From Lentisphaeria bacterium (GTDB lineage: Bacteria; Verrucomicrobiota; Lentisphaeria; Victivallales; Victivallaceae), in contig JABLYX010000033.1 of NCBI GenBank assembly GCA_018265615.1, positions 1 to 52,175 on the forward strand: a stretch of 52,175 bases of DNA, written 5' to 3'. Below, in pieces: positions 23,473 through 32,050 of the stretch. The position numbers and the translations under genes are program-made. Within the stretch, counting starts at the first letter, position 1. The number at the start of each line of letters is the position of its first letter. The notes beneath the pieces are model-generated. The model did not search any database and was not told the DNA's origin. It worked only from the letters and a program-made list of their open reading frames with translations.

Positions 23473-24240
23473 TCACGCCTCCGCCGGATCAGGGAAGACG
23501 GCGATCGCGGTGATGTTGTCCCGTGCGCCGGTCAGCAGCACGCGCCGCATGATCCGGTCGACCGCCTGCCGCGGCGTCGCCGACTCCGCCATGATCGAGC
23601 AGAGCGTTTCGGCCGGGACGCACCCAGAAGCGCCGTCCGAGCAGAGCAGGTAGCGGCTCTCTTTGCGGCGCGGCAGCGCGTGCAGCTCCGGCTCCAGCTC
23701 GGAGCGCGGCCCGACTGCGCGGGCGATCAGGTTTTTCATGGTTTCCGACCCCGGCGGCAGAAAGCCGTGCTCCCGCGCGAACTCCGCCGAGAATGAGTGG
23801 TCGGTCGAGAGCTGCACGAGTCCGTCGGAGGGATGGTATTCATACATCCGGCTGTCTCCCGCGCTTGCGAGCAGAACCGTTTCGCGGAGGAAAACAGCGG
23901 CCACGATTGTGCTCGACATCGGCCGCCTTACCTGCTCGAAAAAATTGCGGTCGAACACTTTCTTATTGATTTCCCGGATTGTGTCGCGCAGGAACGCCGC
24001 CGTGCTTTCGACCGGCATCGGCCTGCCGGCCGGCAGGCAGCGGAACGCTTCGGCCAGGTCGCGGCAGCAGATCAGGCTCGCGACGGCGCCGTTCGAATGG
24101 CCGCCGACGCCGTCGGCCACGACGGCCAGTGCGTTGTCGCGCCCCGGCGGAACGTAACAGCAGAAATTGTCCTCGTTGCGTTTCCGATGCAGCCCGAGAT
24201 TGCTCTCCCCGGCCATGATGACTCCGGCGCGATTCCGCAT
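23473..24240 (-). CDS. PP2C-family Ser/Thr protein phosphatase
   Basis: 255 residues from ATG 24240 (AGGA upstream; an upstream in-frame start lacks a site). Metal-binding and core motifs are present: GLHRKRNEDNF, VVADGVGGHSNGAVAS, SAGDSRMYEY, LLCSDGASG and GARDNITAIAV. It removes phosphate from Ser/Thr residues and probably works with the membrane FHA protein encoded 1.1 kb downstream. First gene of a PP2C-OppF unit. The promoter at 24312-24340 overlaps a divergent one. Confidence 0.9.
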   Translation of the reverse strand: MRNRAGVIMAGESNLGLHRKRNEDNFCCYVPPGRDNALAVVADGVGGHSNGAVASLICCRDLAEAFRCLPAGRPMPVESTAAFLRDTIREINKKVFDRNFFEQVRRPMSSTIVAAVFLRETVLLASAGDSRMYEYHPSDGLVQLSTDHSFSAEFAREHGFLPPGSETMKNLIARAVGPRSELEPELHALPRRKESRYLLCSDGASGCVPAETLCSIMAESATPRQAVDRIMRRVLLTGARDNITAIAVFPDPAEA

Positions 24241-24282
24241 GAATTCCTCAGAAGATAAAAACAAAAATACCGGGATATCCCC

Positions 24283-24340
24283 TTGCAAAGACTCCCTTTC
24301 TCATGTCTATTATAATAATGTGGCATTGCGATCTTTTCAA
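24283..24340. promoter_or_regulatory. Overlapping divergent promoters of the PP2C and lipoprotein operons
   Basis: Minus strand: TTGAAA (24340-24335), exactly 17 bp, TATTAT (24317-24312), for the PP2C gene. Plus strand: TTGCAA (24283-24288), 19 bp, TATTAT (24308-24313), for the lipoprotein operon. The two -10 boxes share the self-complementary block TATTATAATA (24308-24317), so the promoters should compete for polymerase. Confidence 0.5.
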
Positions 24341-24366
24341 GTCCGAGTCGGAGAAAAAACAGTAGA

Positions 24367-24852
24367 ATGAAAATATGTCGTCTCCTGGTTGTCGCCGGGT
24401 TCGCGGCGGTTGTCCTGGCCGGATGCGCCGGCGTGGACGCGCGGCGCGTGCAGCGGCGGGCCGCCTTCGATCCGCTCCGTCCCGATCCGGAATTCCGGCT
24501 GCTGCCGGACCGGCCGCTGCATAAATTCAACCGCGCCGGGGCGGAGGGCGCGGAAAAACGGGACCATGCGGATTCCCCGCACGTCTGGAAGAGCGGGGAG
24601 CTTGACGCATGCGGGTTGGAAAGCACCGCGTCGAAATTCTTTCCCGCCAGGTTCGAGCTGTATGTCATCGCCAGGGCCGGCTTCAAGGGCCGCCTCCGCG
24701 TGCGTGCCCTGAACGCAGAGCGGGAGGAAATCGGGCGCGCGCATGCGGCGGTCGACATGGAGCCGGACGGCGCCGGATGGGTCGTATTCGATTTCCCGGC
24801 CCGCCTCGGGGATAACGAGGTCAAGGTTGTCGCAGTGGAGCTTGCGAAGTAG
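24367..24852 (+). CDS. Small lipoprotein of unknown function
   Basis: 161 residues. The N-terminus has a lipoprotein signal ending in the lipobox LAGC (Cys20), so the mature protein would be lipid-anchored. Without Asp at +2 it may be sorted to the outer membrane. The C-terminal half (about 75-161) alternates hydrophobic residues like a beta-sandwich. I do not recognise the family. First of four tightly packed genes. Confidence 0.7.
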   Translation: MKICRLLVVAGFAAVVLAGCAGVDARRVQRRAAFDPLRPDPEFRLLPDRPLHKFNRAGAEGAEKRDHADSPHVWKSGELDACGLESTASKFFPARFELYVIARAGFKGRLRVRALNAEREEIGRAHAAVDMEPDGAGWVVFDFPARLGDNEVKVVAVELAK

Positions 24853-24855
24853 AAG

Positions 24856-25197
24856 ATGCGTCCCATTCTCATTACCATCGGGCTGCTGGTGCTCTCGAAC
24901 ATATTCATGACTTTCGCGTGGTACGGCCATCTGAAGAACCTGTCGGGCCGCGCGTGGTACGTCGCCGCCGCGGCGAGCTGGGGCGTGGCGCTTTTCGAAT
25001 ACATGCTTCAGGTTCCGGCGAACCGGATCGGGCACACCACGCTCACGCTCGGGCAGCTGAAAATCCTGCAGGAAGTGATTGCCCTCTCGGTTTTCGTGCC
25101 GTTCTCGGTCCTCTACATGAAGGAGTCCCTGTCGTGGAACTACCTTTATGCGGCCGTCTGCATCGCGGGGGCCGTCTTTTTCATCTTCCGGGGGTGA
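24856..25197 (+). CDS. DUF486 family small membrane protein (DMT superfamily-like)
   Basis: 113 residues with four membrane helices. FMTFAWYGHL, WGVALFEYMLQVPANRIGH and LKILQEVIALSVFV are typical of DUF486 proteins. These are distantly related to the drug/metabolite transporter superfamily; the substrate is unknown. It begins 3 bp after the lipoprotein stop. Confidence 0.85.
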   Translation: MRPILITIGLLVLSNIFMTFAWYGHLKNLSGRAWYVAAAASWGVALFEYMLQVPANRIGHTTLTLGQLKILQEVIALSVFVPFSVLYMKESLSWNYLYAAVCIAGAVFFIFRG

Positions 25198-25206
25198 GTC
25201 GCCGGT

Positions 25207-26028
25207 ATGCCTGAATTCCTCGACGCTCTCGGACGGACCGGAGTTGCCGCGCTGCTCTGGCTCGCGGCGGGAATCCTGCCGCCGCTGATCGCGGGGACGG
25301 CGCTGCAGTTTGTCTCCGGCCGTTTCCGGCTCCGGTGCGCCGAGACGTTCGGAGCGCGCTTCTGCATCTGGGCGACGGCGCCGGGCGTGATGCTGCACGA
25401 GTTCAGCCACGCGCTGCTCTGCGTGGTTTTCCGGCACAAAATCACGGATTTCGCGCTGTTCTCCCCGCAGAAAAACGGCAATCTCGGGTGGGTCTGCCAC
25501 AAGTGGGACCGGCGCAGCGCATGGCAGAATATCGGCAGCTTTTTCATTGGCGTGGCTCCGCTCTGCTTCGGCGTGGCGGCGATCGTTTTCCTGACGCTGC
25601 TGCTGCTGCCGCACGAGGCGCTGCCGTTCCCCGCGCTGCCGGACGGCGGGTTCGCCGCATTCAAATTTCAGTTCCGGGCGACTTTCCTCGCGCTCTGCCG
25701 CATCTGGGTCGAACCCGGGATCCTGCTTGACTGGCGGCTCTGGCTCTGGCTGTATGCGGTCATCGCGGTCGGTTCGCAGATCACGCTGAGCCGGGCCGAC
25801 CTGGCCGGAGCGAAAAGCGGAATCGCCGTTCTTGCGGTTGTGCTGGCGTTGTCGGCGGTTCTGGCGGCGCTGCTGCTGCCGCCGGGGATGCTGCTGTCGC
25901 CGGGCGCGATCCGCTGTTCTGCCGCGCTCTGCGGACTCCTGTTCTATCTGCTGCTTCTCTTCGGGCTCCTGACGCTGCTTCTCATGCTCTGCCTCGCAGG
26001 CACGGCCCCCGGAAAGCGCCGGACCTGA
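25207..26028 (+). CDS. Polytopic membrane protein with HEFSH motif (putative M50-like metalloprotease)
   Basis: 273 residues with about six membrane helices. A zinc-ligand-type HEFSHALL motif lies in the second helix region (about residue 64), followed by a cytoplasmic-like stretch with SPQKNGNLGWVCHKW. The HExxH inside a helix suggests an intramembrane metalloprotease of the site-2 type, but the second metal-ligand motif (NxxPxxxLDG) is not evident. Catalytic activity is therefore unproven and it may be an inactive relative. Its stop codon overlaps the next start by one base. Confidence 0.65.
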   Translation: MPEFLDALGRTGVAALLWLAAGILPPLIAGTALQFVSGRFRLRCAETFGARFCIWATAPGVMLHEFSHALLCVVFRHKITDFALFSPQKNGNLGWVCHKWDRRSAWQNIGSFFIGVAPLCFGVAAIVFLTLLLLPHEALPFPALPDGGFAAFKFQFRATFLALCRIWVEPGILLDWRLWLWLYAVIAVGSQITLSRADLAGAKSGIAVLAVVLALSAVLAALLLPPGMLLSPGAIRCSAALCGLLFYLLLLFGLLTLLLMLCLAGTAPGKRRT

Positions 26029-26642
26029 TGGCGGGGTTCCGCACACATATCGTGTTCGGCGGCCTCTGGGGCGCCGCCGCCGGCAGCGGCGCTTTTCTGG
26101 CCGGATGGTGCAATGCCGTCCAGTCCGCGACGCTCGGCGTCCTCGGCATGATCGGCGCGGCTCTGCCGGACATCGACGGGAAAAACGCCCGGCCGCGCCA
26201 GATCCTGCTCGGGCTGCTCGGCGTCGGCGTTCCGGTTCTGCTGGCCGGGCATTACCTGCCGCGCAACTTGACCAATGAGGCGCTTTTCTGCTGGATGATC
26301 GGGATTTACGTCGTGATCCGCTACGGCGCGGATTTTTTCCTCAGCCGGTTTTCCCGCCACCGCGGTGCGTTTCATTCGATTCCGGCGGCGATTCTGGCCG
26401 GGGAGGCGGTTTTCCTGATCTTCCCCGACTCGGCATTGCAGGTGCGGTTCGCGTTCGCGTTGGCGGCGGCGGGAGGATACCTCTCGCATCTGCTGCTTGA
26501 CGAGCTCTGGTCCTGGAATTTCGTCGGGGCCACGGAGAAAAAGAGCGCCGGCAGCGCTTTCACGTGGAGAACCGATTCCGCCGCCGGCACCGTCTGCCTT
26601 TATCTGGCTGTCGCCGCCCTCGGCTGGCTCTGTGTGACCTGA
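26028..26642 (+). CDS. YdjM/DUF457-like membrane-bound metal-dependent hydrolase
   Basis: 204 residues with four to five helices. The family pattern is visible: an early conserved His (THIVFGGLWG), the acidic pair ALPDIDG, SRFSRHRGAFHS and the late GGYLSHLLLDELW. Related proteins (YbcI/YdjM) are LexA-controlled in E. coli, and their substrate is unsettled. I see no LexA box here. Last gene of the lipoprotein operon. Its last 43 nt overlap the end of the convergent cassette B hydrolase. Confidence 0.85.
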   Translation: MAGFRTHIVFGGLWGAAAGSGAFLAGWCNAVQSATLGVLGMIGAALPDIDGKNARPRQILLGLLGVGVPVLLAGHYLPRNLTNEALFCWMIGIYVVIRYGADFFLSRFSRHRGAFHSIPAAILAGEAVFLIFPDSALQVRFAFALAAAGGYLSHLLLDELWSWNFVGATEKKSAGSAFTWRTDSAAGTVCLYLAVAALGWLCVT

Positions 26643-29600
26643 GGCGGAAGCTGCAGCCGGTTGAAGAGGTTCGGGTTTTTGTCGCCGGAAGCGATGCCTT
26701 CGCCCCATTGCAGATAGCCGTTGCGTCCCTTGCCGTTGTTGCTGTTGACGACAATGGAGAGTCCGAGCGTCCGGTCGCCGGCCTTCGGCGCGCCGTACTC
26801 CGCCTCGGGGAATTCCAGCTCATAGACGCTTTTCTTTCCGCTCCGGATAAAACGGAATTTCACCTTTTCCGTGATGCCGCGCTTTCCGGCCGGCTGGTGC
26901 TGGTAGACCCCGGCCCCTTCCCGTGAAGAGGCCGCGCAGAACTCGGCCGGGCTGCGGCCGCCGCCCCGGAGCGCAATCTGTACCGAATCTCCGAGCCAGG
27001 CCTGATCCGCCGTATAATCGCAGTTGTGTGCTGCATCCTCTACTTCGATGCGCAGCTTCAGCGCATCCGGGGCGTACTCCGCGGTGAAGCCGGCGCGGAT
27101 ATCGGGCCGGGCTCCATTGTTTTTCCAGTCGAACCATTCGGTGATGCCGACTCTTTCGCCGCAGCGCGCTTCGCTTTGGCGCAGGAGCGAGAAGCGCATC
27201 ACCATCGGAGTCGCATTGCCTCGTTGGTCGGAAACGGCTGCGGCGGACCAGCGGTCCGCGGGCAGCTCCGGCCCGGCGGCCAGCCGGAAGCGAAGCTCTG
27301 CGCGTCCGCCGGCCGGAATCTCCAGGGCTCCGGAGGAGAACTCCAGGCTCTTTATCCCTTCGGGGAGCGTCAGTTTCGGTTCGACCGCGACGGCGCGGTC
27401 CGAAAAGTTGTTCCAGTAAAGCTTCCCCTCAAGAGGTTCCTCCGGCCGGAGGCGGATTCCGTCCCGTCCGTAGGGGATCCGGGCGAGATCGTAATCGGGC
27501 TGGATCACCACCGGTCCGGCGGCCCGCTTTCCCGGCCGGTACGCTTTCGCGAGGCTGTAAAGCTCCATCGCTTTCGTGTCGCGCTTCAGGTGCTTCGAGC
27601 CCGGCTTTCCCTTGATATGGAGGTAGGCGATTCCGTCGCCGAGCGGAATCTCGCGGCCGTTCAGGGCAAGCTCGCGGCCGTCGAGCCCTGTGACCTTCTC
27701 CACCTTGAGCCCTTCAGGGAGCAAAAGGCGTTTCGGCGTTTTCAGCGGAACGTAGATGCAGGCGACAGACTCCCTGCCGTCCGAGAAGACGCGGCTGCGC
27801 ACTGCCCCCGGAAGCTTCAGGTCCCCGATGTAGCTCTTGCGGGCGAGCAGCATGGCGCAGTTGCCGTAGGCGGCCATGGAGCGCATCGGCGCGAAGCGGG
27901 GGTCCATCATGCCGAAGTTGTTTTTCCGTTCGTCGTAATAGGGGTAGCAGAACGAGAAATATTTCGCGACGCCGAGGGCGCGGAATTCGATCGCCTTGCC
28001 GACGATTTCAGAGGCGCTGTAACGGTCGTCGTCGACCTTGGCGCGGGCGGTTCCGCGCGGCCAGGGCATGCCGCTTTCAGTGACCCAGTAGGGGATTCCC
28101 GCCCGGCCTGGAGCGAATTTTCGTTCGACTTCCCGCAGGAAAGCGATCTGCTGCTCGTGGGCGTCCGCGGCGCGGTAGGTGTGGAAGCTGAACACGTCGA
28201 TGTCCTCCAGCAGTCCGCCTTCGACGAGGGCCCTGTAATAGCCGGTTCCCTCCCGCGGACTGGCGAGAGAGCCGCCGACCACGGCGGTTTTCACGCCGTC
28301 CGATGCAAAGCGGGCGGAGACCGCCTTGGTGAAAGCGGTGAAGAACTCCGGCGGGAAATAGTTCCCGAAGGAGATGTCGGGCTCGTTCCACACCTCCAGC
28401 GCCTTGATCTGGGGCCAGTTGCGGCAGATTGCGCTCCAGCTCGCCGCGCCGTCGGAGAGATTGCGCGGATAGATGTTGCTGCCGTACTGGTATTCGTCGC
28501 TGTCGATCCCGAACAGGAAATCGTCCTTGTCCGAGAGCAGCTGCTTGTTCCATTTCGGCGTGTCGTGGAAGACGTCGAGAACCTTCACGCCCTCTTCCCC
28601 GGCGATCTTCCGGAAGAGGTCGTAGCGTCCGTTGCGGGCGTTGAAGTCCATCCGGCCGCGTTCGGGATGGATCTCCCCCCAGGTGAAGCGGTCGCGTCCC
28701 CAGGCGATGCCGTTGCGGCGCAGGATCTTTATCAGACTGCGGAGTGAATCCGCCCCGATGTGGTTTTTCCGGCTGAGCGAAGTGTCCATGGCGAAGTATT
28801 CGTCCGGTTCCCCCTGCGGCGGCGTGCTGACCGTCACGGCTGTACGGATGTCGAGCGCGGGGAAGTCAAGGTCGTAATATCCTGCCGTCTGCGGGGCGGG
28901 GAGCGTCAGAAGCCGGGACGCTTCGTCGAATGAGGCGACGCCGGACGCAACCTCGCGTCCCGTGTAATCGCTGCAGCGGTAACGCAGCTGTTCCGCGGAA
29001 AGCGTGCGCGGCCCGTGCGTCAGCTGAAGCATGACCGGCTCCTTCGAACCCGGCGCGATGAAGCTCTTTTCCGGCCGCGGCAGCCGGTAGCCGGCCGGCA
29101 CCTTCGCGTCGGGGGAGACTCCGAGCAGAGTGAAGTTGCGGAAATCGCACTGCCCTGCCGGGCCTTTGAAGCAGACCTTGCGGATAATGACGCCGAAATG
29201 CATCAGCGGCGCGTGAAATTTCTTGTCGTTCGCCCCGCCCCAGGCGAGTCCCGACGGCTTCAGGGCGAAGGTGACCGGCTGGAACTTCGAACCGTCACCC
29301 GGGAGCGGCTGCGACATCTGATGGTACTGGCCGCTCGCATCGCGGTAGCGGAGCGAAATGCGGGAGGCGTTCGTACGCACCTCGAAGCGCAGCGCCTCCG
29401 CTTCCGGGAAACGCACCTGTCCGGAGAGCGCCGCCTGCACATAATCGCCGCCGCCGGTGAAATCTCCTTCGAGACGGCCGACGCCCGGCTCCGGCGCGCT
29501 GAGCTTTCCCGCGGCTCCGGGAAATTCGGGGCCGTTGGCGAACACCCAGCTTTCCGGCGGAAAAGTGAGCGGCATTTCGGCGGCGGAACACAGCCCCGTC

Positions 29601-29653
29601 AGGAGGGCACCGAGCGCGAGCAGCCCGGGAATTCGGCGCAAAAAGTCCTTCAT
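26600..29653 (-). CDS. Secreted clan-A-like glycoside hydrolase with C-terminal binding domain (cassette B)
   Basis: 1017 residues. It has a signal peptide (about 1-25), a beta-sandwich (about 30-185), a second beta domain (about 200-285) and a TIM-barrel catalytic domain (about 290-610). The likely acid/base is Glu424 in ALEVWNEPD and the likely nucleophile Glu526 in YWVTESGMPW. This resembles GH39/GH5-type enzymes; the substrate cannot be read. The C-terminal about 200 residues resemble a CBM9-like carbohydrate-binding domain (GITEWFDW, then YELEFPEAEYG). Last gene of the regulator-pseudopilin-hydrolase unit, 46 bp after the pseudopilin. Confidence 0.8.
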   Translation of the reverse strand: MKDFLRRIPGLLALGALLTGLCSAAEMPLTFPPESWVFANGPEFPGAAGKLSAPEPGVGRLEGDFTGGGDYVQAALSGQVRFPEAEALRFEVRTNASRISLRYRDASGQYHQMSQPLPGDGSKFQPVTFALKPSGLAWGGANDKKFHAPLMHFGVIIRKVCFKGPAGQCDFRNFTLLGVSPDAKVPAGYRLPRPEKSFIAPGSKEPVMLQLTHGPRTLSAEQLRYRCSDYTGREVASGVASFDEASRLLTLPAPQTAGYYDLDFPALDIRTAVTVSTPPQGEPDEYFAMDTSLSRKNHIGADSLRSLIKILRRNGIAWGRDRFTWGEIHPERGRMDFNARNGRYDLFRKIAGEEGVKVLDVFHDTPKWNKQLLSDKDDFLFGIDSDEYQYGSNIYPRNLSDGAASWSAICRNWPQIKALEVWNEPDISFGNYFPPEFFTAFTKAVSARFASDGVKTAVVGGSLASPREGTGYYRALVEGGLLEDIDVFSFHTYRAADAHEQQIAFLREVERKFAPGRAGIPYWVTESGMPWPRGTARAKVDDDRYSASEIVGKAIEFRALGVAKYFSFCYPYYDERKNNFGMMDPRFAPMRSMAAYGNCAMLLARKSYIGDLKLPGAVRSRVFSDGRESVACIYVPLKTPKRLLLPEGLKVEKVTGLDGRELALNGREIPLGDGIAYLHIKGKPGSKHLKRDTKAMELYSLAKAYRPGKRAAGPVVIQPDYDLARIPYGRDGIRLRPEEPLEGKLYWNNFSDRAVAVEPKLTLPEGIKSLEFSSGALEIPAGGRAELRFRLAAGPELPADRWSAAAVSDQRGNATPMVMRFSLLRQSEARCGERVGITEWFDWKNNGARPDIRAGFTAEYAPDALKLRIEVEDAAHNCDYTADQAWLGDSVQIALRGGGRSPAEFCAASSREGAGVYQHQPAGKRGITEKVKFRFIRSGKKSVYELEFPEAEYGAPKAGDRTLGLSIVVNSNNGKGRNGYLQWGEGIASGDKNPNLFNRLQLPPQVTQSQPRAATAR

Positions 29654-29699
29654 CAGTCAAAACTCTCCGTATTTGTTCTGGTGGAATGGCGGCTCCGGA

Positions 29700-30452
29700 T
29701 CAGTTGGTCGGATCCTGGGCCATATGAGAATCGAATTGCTTGCGGACGGCGGTTCCCGTCCGGTAAAGCTCCCACTTGTTGAGTGAGGCGACATGGCCGT
29801 CAAAGAAAAGCGTGTTGGCGCGGTCGCTGTGGCGGCGCATCAGGCCTATCTTGCCGCTGCTGGAATAGAAGTCGGGCCGCCAGACGCTGCTGCCCTGAAC
29901 CGGATTCGCATCCAGCTTGAGGGAGTCGGCCGCCGCGATGGTGTCGCCGGGCGCGCGCATTTTACCGAGGGCGAAGCACATGTACCCGCTTCCCACGTTC
30001 GGGGCGGCGGTCAGAAAATTGCCGAGGTGATCCATCTTTTTCCGGCCGTTGACCGTGTTGTTGTTGAAGTAGTCGGAATCCCAATAGTAGTTGGCCATGC
30101 CGTAGAACCCCTGCCAGCCGTTGGAATAATCGGAGCCGGCCCTCGGGATGTCGCTTTGCATATCGCTCGGGCACACCGCAATATTGCCCGGACCGTAGTT
30201 GCCGGAAAATTTACCGTAGTTGAGCAGATACAGCGGCCATGACAGCTTGTCCCCCACCTGGTAGAGCAGCAGACCCTTGTGGGCGTCCGCATAAAAGGTG
30301 AAGACGGTTCCGAGCTGTCTGAGGTTGTTCGTGCAGGCCGAGCTGCGCGCCTTTTCCCGCGCAAGATTCAAAGCGGGCAGCAGCATGGCGGCCAGAATCG
30401 CAATGATGGCTATCACGACCAGAAGTTCAATCAGTGTGAATTTTCTTTTCAT
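29700..30452 (-). CDS. Prepilin-like DUF1559-type protein (cassette B)
   Basis: 250 residues. The N-terminus is MKRK-FTLIELLVVIAII with Glu +5, then ILAAMLLPALNLAREKAR and the conserved CTNNLRQLG. A second cysteine lies in AVCPSDMQ, probably disulfide-bonded in the mature protein. The C-terminus has RHSDRANTLFFDGHV, the exact H-X9-DG pattern. Lys, not Gly, precedes the predicted cleavage site. A purine-rich leader (GGAAGGAAGAAAGAAAGGAC) provides the ribosome site. It lies 22 bp after its regulator gene and 46 bp before the hydrolase. Confidence 0.88.
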   Translation of the reverse strand: MKRKFTLIELLVVIAIIAILAAMLLPALNLAREKARSSACTNNLRQLGTVFTFYADAHKGLLLYQVGDKLSWPLYLLNYGKFSGNYGPGNIAVCPSDMQSDIPRAGSDYSNGWQGFYGMANYYWDSDYFNNNTVNGRKKMDHLGNFLTAAPNVGSGYMCFALGKMRAPGDTIAAADSLKLDANPVQGSSVWRPDFYSSSGKIGLMRRHSDRANTLFFDGHVASLNKWELYRTGTAVRKQFDSHMAQDPTN

Positions 30453-30474
30453 GTCCTTTCTTTCTTCCTTCCTT

Positions 30475-31497
30475 TCAGTGCTTGGTTGTATCCGGAACGA
30501 TGAGTGACGGTTTCAGCAGGATATTGGTATAGGCCGCATCGGGGTGGTTGATCCGCCAGAGGAGCGTATCGACCGCCCGTTCGGCGATTTCCTCAATATG
30601 CAGATCGACCATGGCGACGGGCGGAGTGATCTGCCGGGAAAGATAGGTGCTGTCGCAGGAGATCAGCTCAAGCCTGCCCGGTTCCCGCTTGACGCCGAGA
30701 AAATCGAGCGCAGTACAGACGTGATCCGCCACCTGGTCGCAGAAGGCGAAGATCCCGGCCCTGCCGTCGAAGCGGTCGAGCTCCCTTTTCAGCCGCTCAG
30801 TGAGCAGCGGCAGGCTTTCGACTTTGTTGTAACCGATTTCGGCCATCTCGCAGCCGTGCTCTTTCGTTTCGCGGCGGAAGCTCTCCAGCCGGACGTTGCG
30901 GTCGGCCAGGTAGACGGCATAGCGTTCCCAGACGCAGATGATCCTGCGGAATCCCCGGCCGGTCAGGTAGCCGGCCGCCAGCCTGCCCGCTTCACGGTCG
31001 TCCGGCTTGACGCTGTCGAAGTCACCGGAATCGAGTTCGTCGTTCATGATGGCGACCTGCGGCTTTCCCGCGATCAGGAACATGTCCTGCGGTTTCCAGG
31101 CGTAGTCGTAGAGAAAGCCGGAGAAACCGTCGATCAGCCCCGGAACGGCTGTCACATCGTTCCGCAGGAACATACCGAACGAAATCTGAAGCTGGGTGAG
31201 CCGCTTGGCCACGCTTTTCATGATCGTGTTGGTCACCGGGTCGGTGGGGTCTTCGCGGTAGAGGATTCCGATTTTTCCGGAGAAACCGGCTTCTCCGCTC
31301 CTCCGGGGTTGTCTGCGGGTATAGCTGCGGGCCTTGAAACCGCTCTCCTCGACGAGTTCGCCGACACGCCGCTTCAACTCCTCCGAAACCATCCCGGAGT
31401 CGCGCAGCGCAAGCGAAACCGCTCCGGCGGTAACTCCAAGCTGTGCGGCGATTTCCGCCAGGCTCCGCGGCTTTTCAACTGTTTTCGTCGTTTTCAT
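30475..31497 (-). CDS. LacI-family transcriptional regulator (cassette B)
   Basis: 340 residues. The helix-turn-helix is at about 12-33 (SLAEIAAQLGVTAGAVSLAL) and the hinge at about 45-60. The effector domain from about 75 (GKIGILYREDPTD) ends with DLHIEEIAERAVDTLLWRI. Unlike cassette A it is co-directional with, and upstream of, the genes it probably controls, so it would regulate its own promoter at 31540-31568. ATG 31497 has GGGAGAG upstream. Confidence 0.9.
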   Translation of the reverse strand: MKTTKTVEKPRSLAEIAAQLGVTAGAVSLALRDSGMVSEELKRRVGELVEESGFKARSYTRRQPRRSGEAGFSGKIGILYREDPTDPVTNTIMKSVAKRLTQLQISFGMFLRNDVTAVPGLIDGFSGFLYDYAWKPQDMFLIAGKPQVAIMNDELDSGDFDSVKPDDREAGRLAAGYLTGRGFRRIICVWERYAVYLADRNVRLESFRRETKEHGCEMAEIGYNKVESLPLLTERLKRELDRFDGRAGIFAFCDQVADHVCTALDFLGVKREPGRLELISCDSTYLSRQITPPVAMVDLHIEEIAERAVDTLLWRINHPDAAYTNILLKPSLIVPDTTKH

Positions 31498-31539
31498 TCA
31501 TCTCTCCCGGTAGGGCTGTTCCGTCACTGTCCGCAATTA

Positions 31540-31568
31540 ATTATGACGCATGAAAGCGGAAAATGCAA
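31540..31568 (-). promoter_or_regulatory. Promoter of cassette B
   Basis: On the minus strand TTGCAT (31568-31563), exactly 17 bp, CATAAT (31545-31540). The leader is about 36 nt. Confidence 0.65.
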
Positions 31569-31587
31569 TAGTCGGAATAAAAAAAAT

Positions 31588-31615
31588 AAACATTTCAACT
31601 AAACAATACTAAACA
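31588..31615. repeat. Phased AAACA repeats upstream of the cassette B promoter
   Basis: AAACA occurs at 31588, 31601 and 31611; the last two sit in an exact ACTAAACA direct repeat with a 10-bp period. They lie about 20-50 bp upstream of the -35 box in a very AT-rich block, as an UP element or activator site would. The rest of the gap 31616-31709 shows nothing I can name. Confidence 0.4.
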
Positions 31616-31709
31616 TATGAATTATTTATGCAGGCAGCTGAAGAGCCGTTGCTGATCCGGAGACGGGAACCGGCGGGAGCGGCAGGCGCGCCGCAGACGG
31701 CCGGCTGTT

Positions 31710-32045
31710 TCAGTGGCGGAAGAAGAGATGGCGGGCTCCGGAGAGCAGGAGGAAGTTGACGGTCCAGATGACGAGGGTCAGGGGGAGGGCGGCCCGCAGG
31801 AACTTCAATCTGCACCATTGCACGAGGAGTGCGGCGAGGAAGACGGCGCCGATGAAACCGGCGAAGAGCGGCACAAGGAAGCCCTGCGCCGCCACGCCTG
31901 AGAGGATCAGGGCCTGCGCCCAACTGAGCCGCATCCCGGTGAACCTGCCGCTGAAACGCAGCAGGAGAGTTCCCGCCGCGAACGGGAGGCCGTAAAATGC
32001 GGCCAGATAGGACAGCAGCAGGAAAGAAGTCTGTGCCTGTTCCAT
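31710..32045 (-). CDS. Small membrane protein, third of three related proteins
   Basis: 111 residues with three to four membrane helices. After the first helix comes LSWAQALILSGVAAQ, then a helix pair and LVQWCRLKFL. The order and spacing follow the two genes upstream (W a few residues before a helix, a hydrophobic pair, then a Cys-containing basic turn), so I consider the three divergent paralogues. The function is unknown. ATG 32045 lies 5 bp after the previous stop. Last gene of the long minus-strand unit. Confidence 0.65.
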   Translation of the reverse strand: MEQAQTSFLLLSYLAAFYGLPFAAGTLLLRFSGRFTGMRLSWAQALILSGVAAQGFLVPLFAGFIGAVFLAALLVQWCRLKFLRAALPLTLVIWTVNFLLLSGARHLFFRH

Positions 32046-32050
32046 ATGCC

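Noticed and set aside
21058..23796. Plus-strand frame of 912 codons opposite ftsH, FHA and the ABC ATPase
   Set aside because: Spans several unrelated genes and their promoters in antisense, with composition typical of a shadow frame.
31616..31709. Small gene or terminator in the gap before cassette B
   Set aside because: No ribosome site, no conserved-looking frame and no hairpin with a T run.
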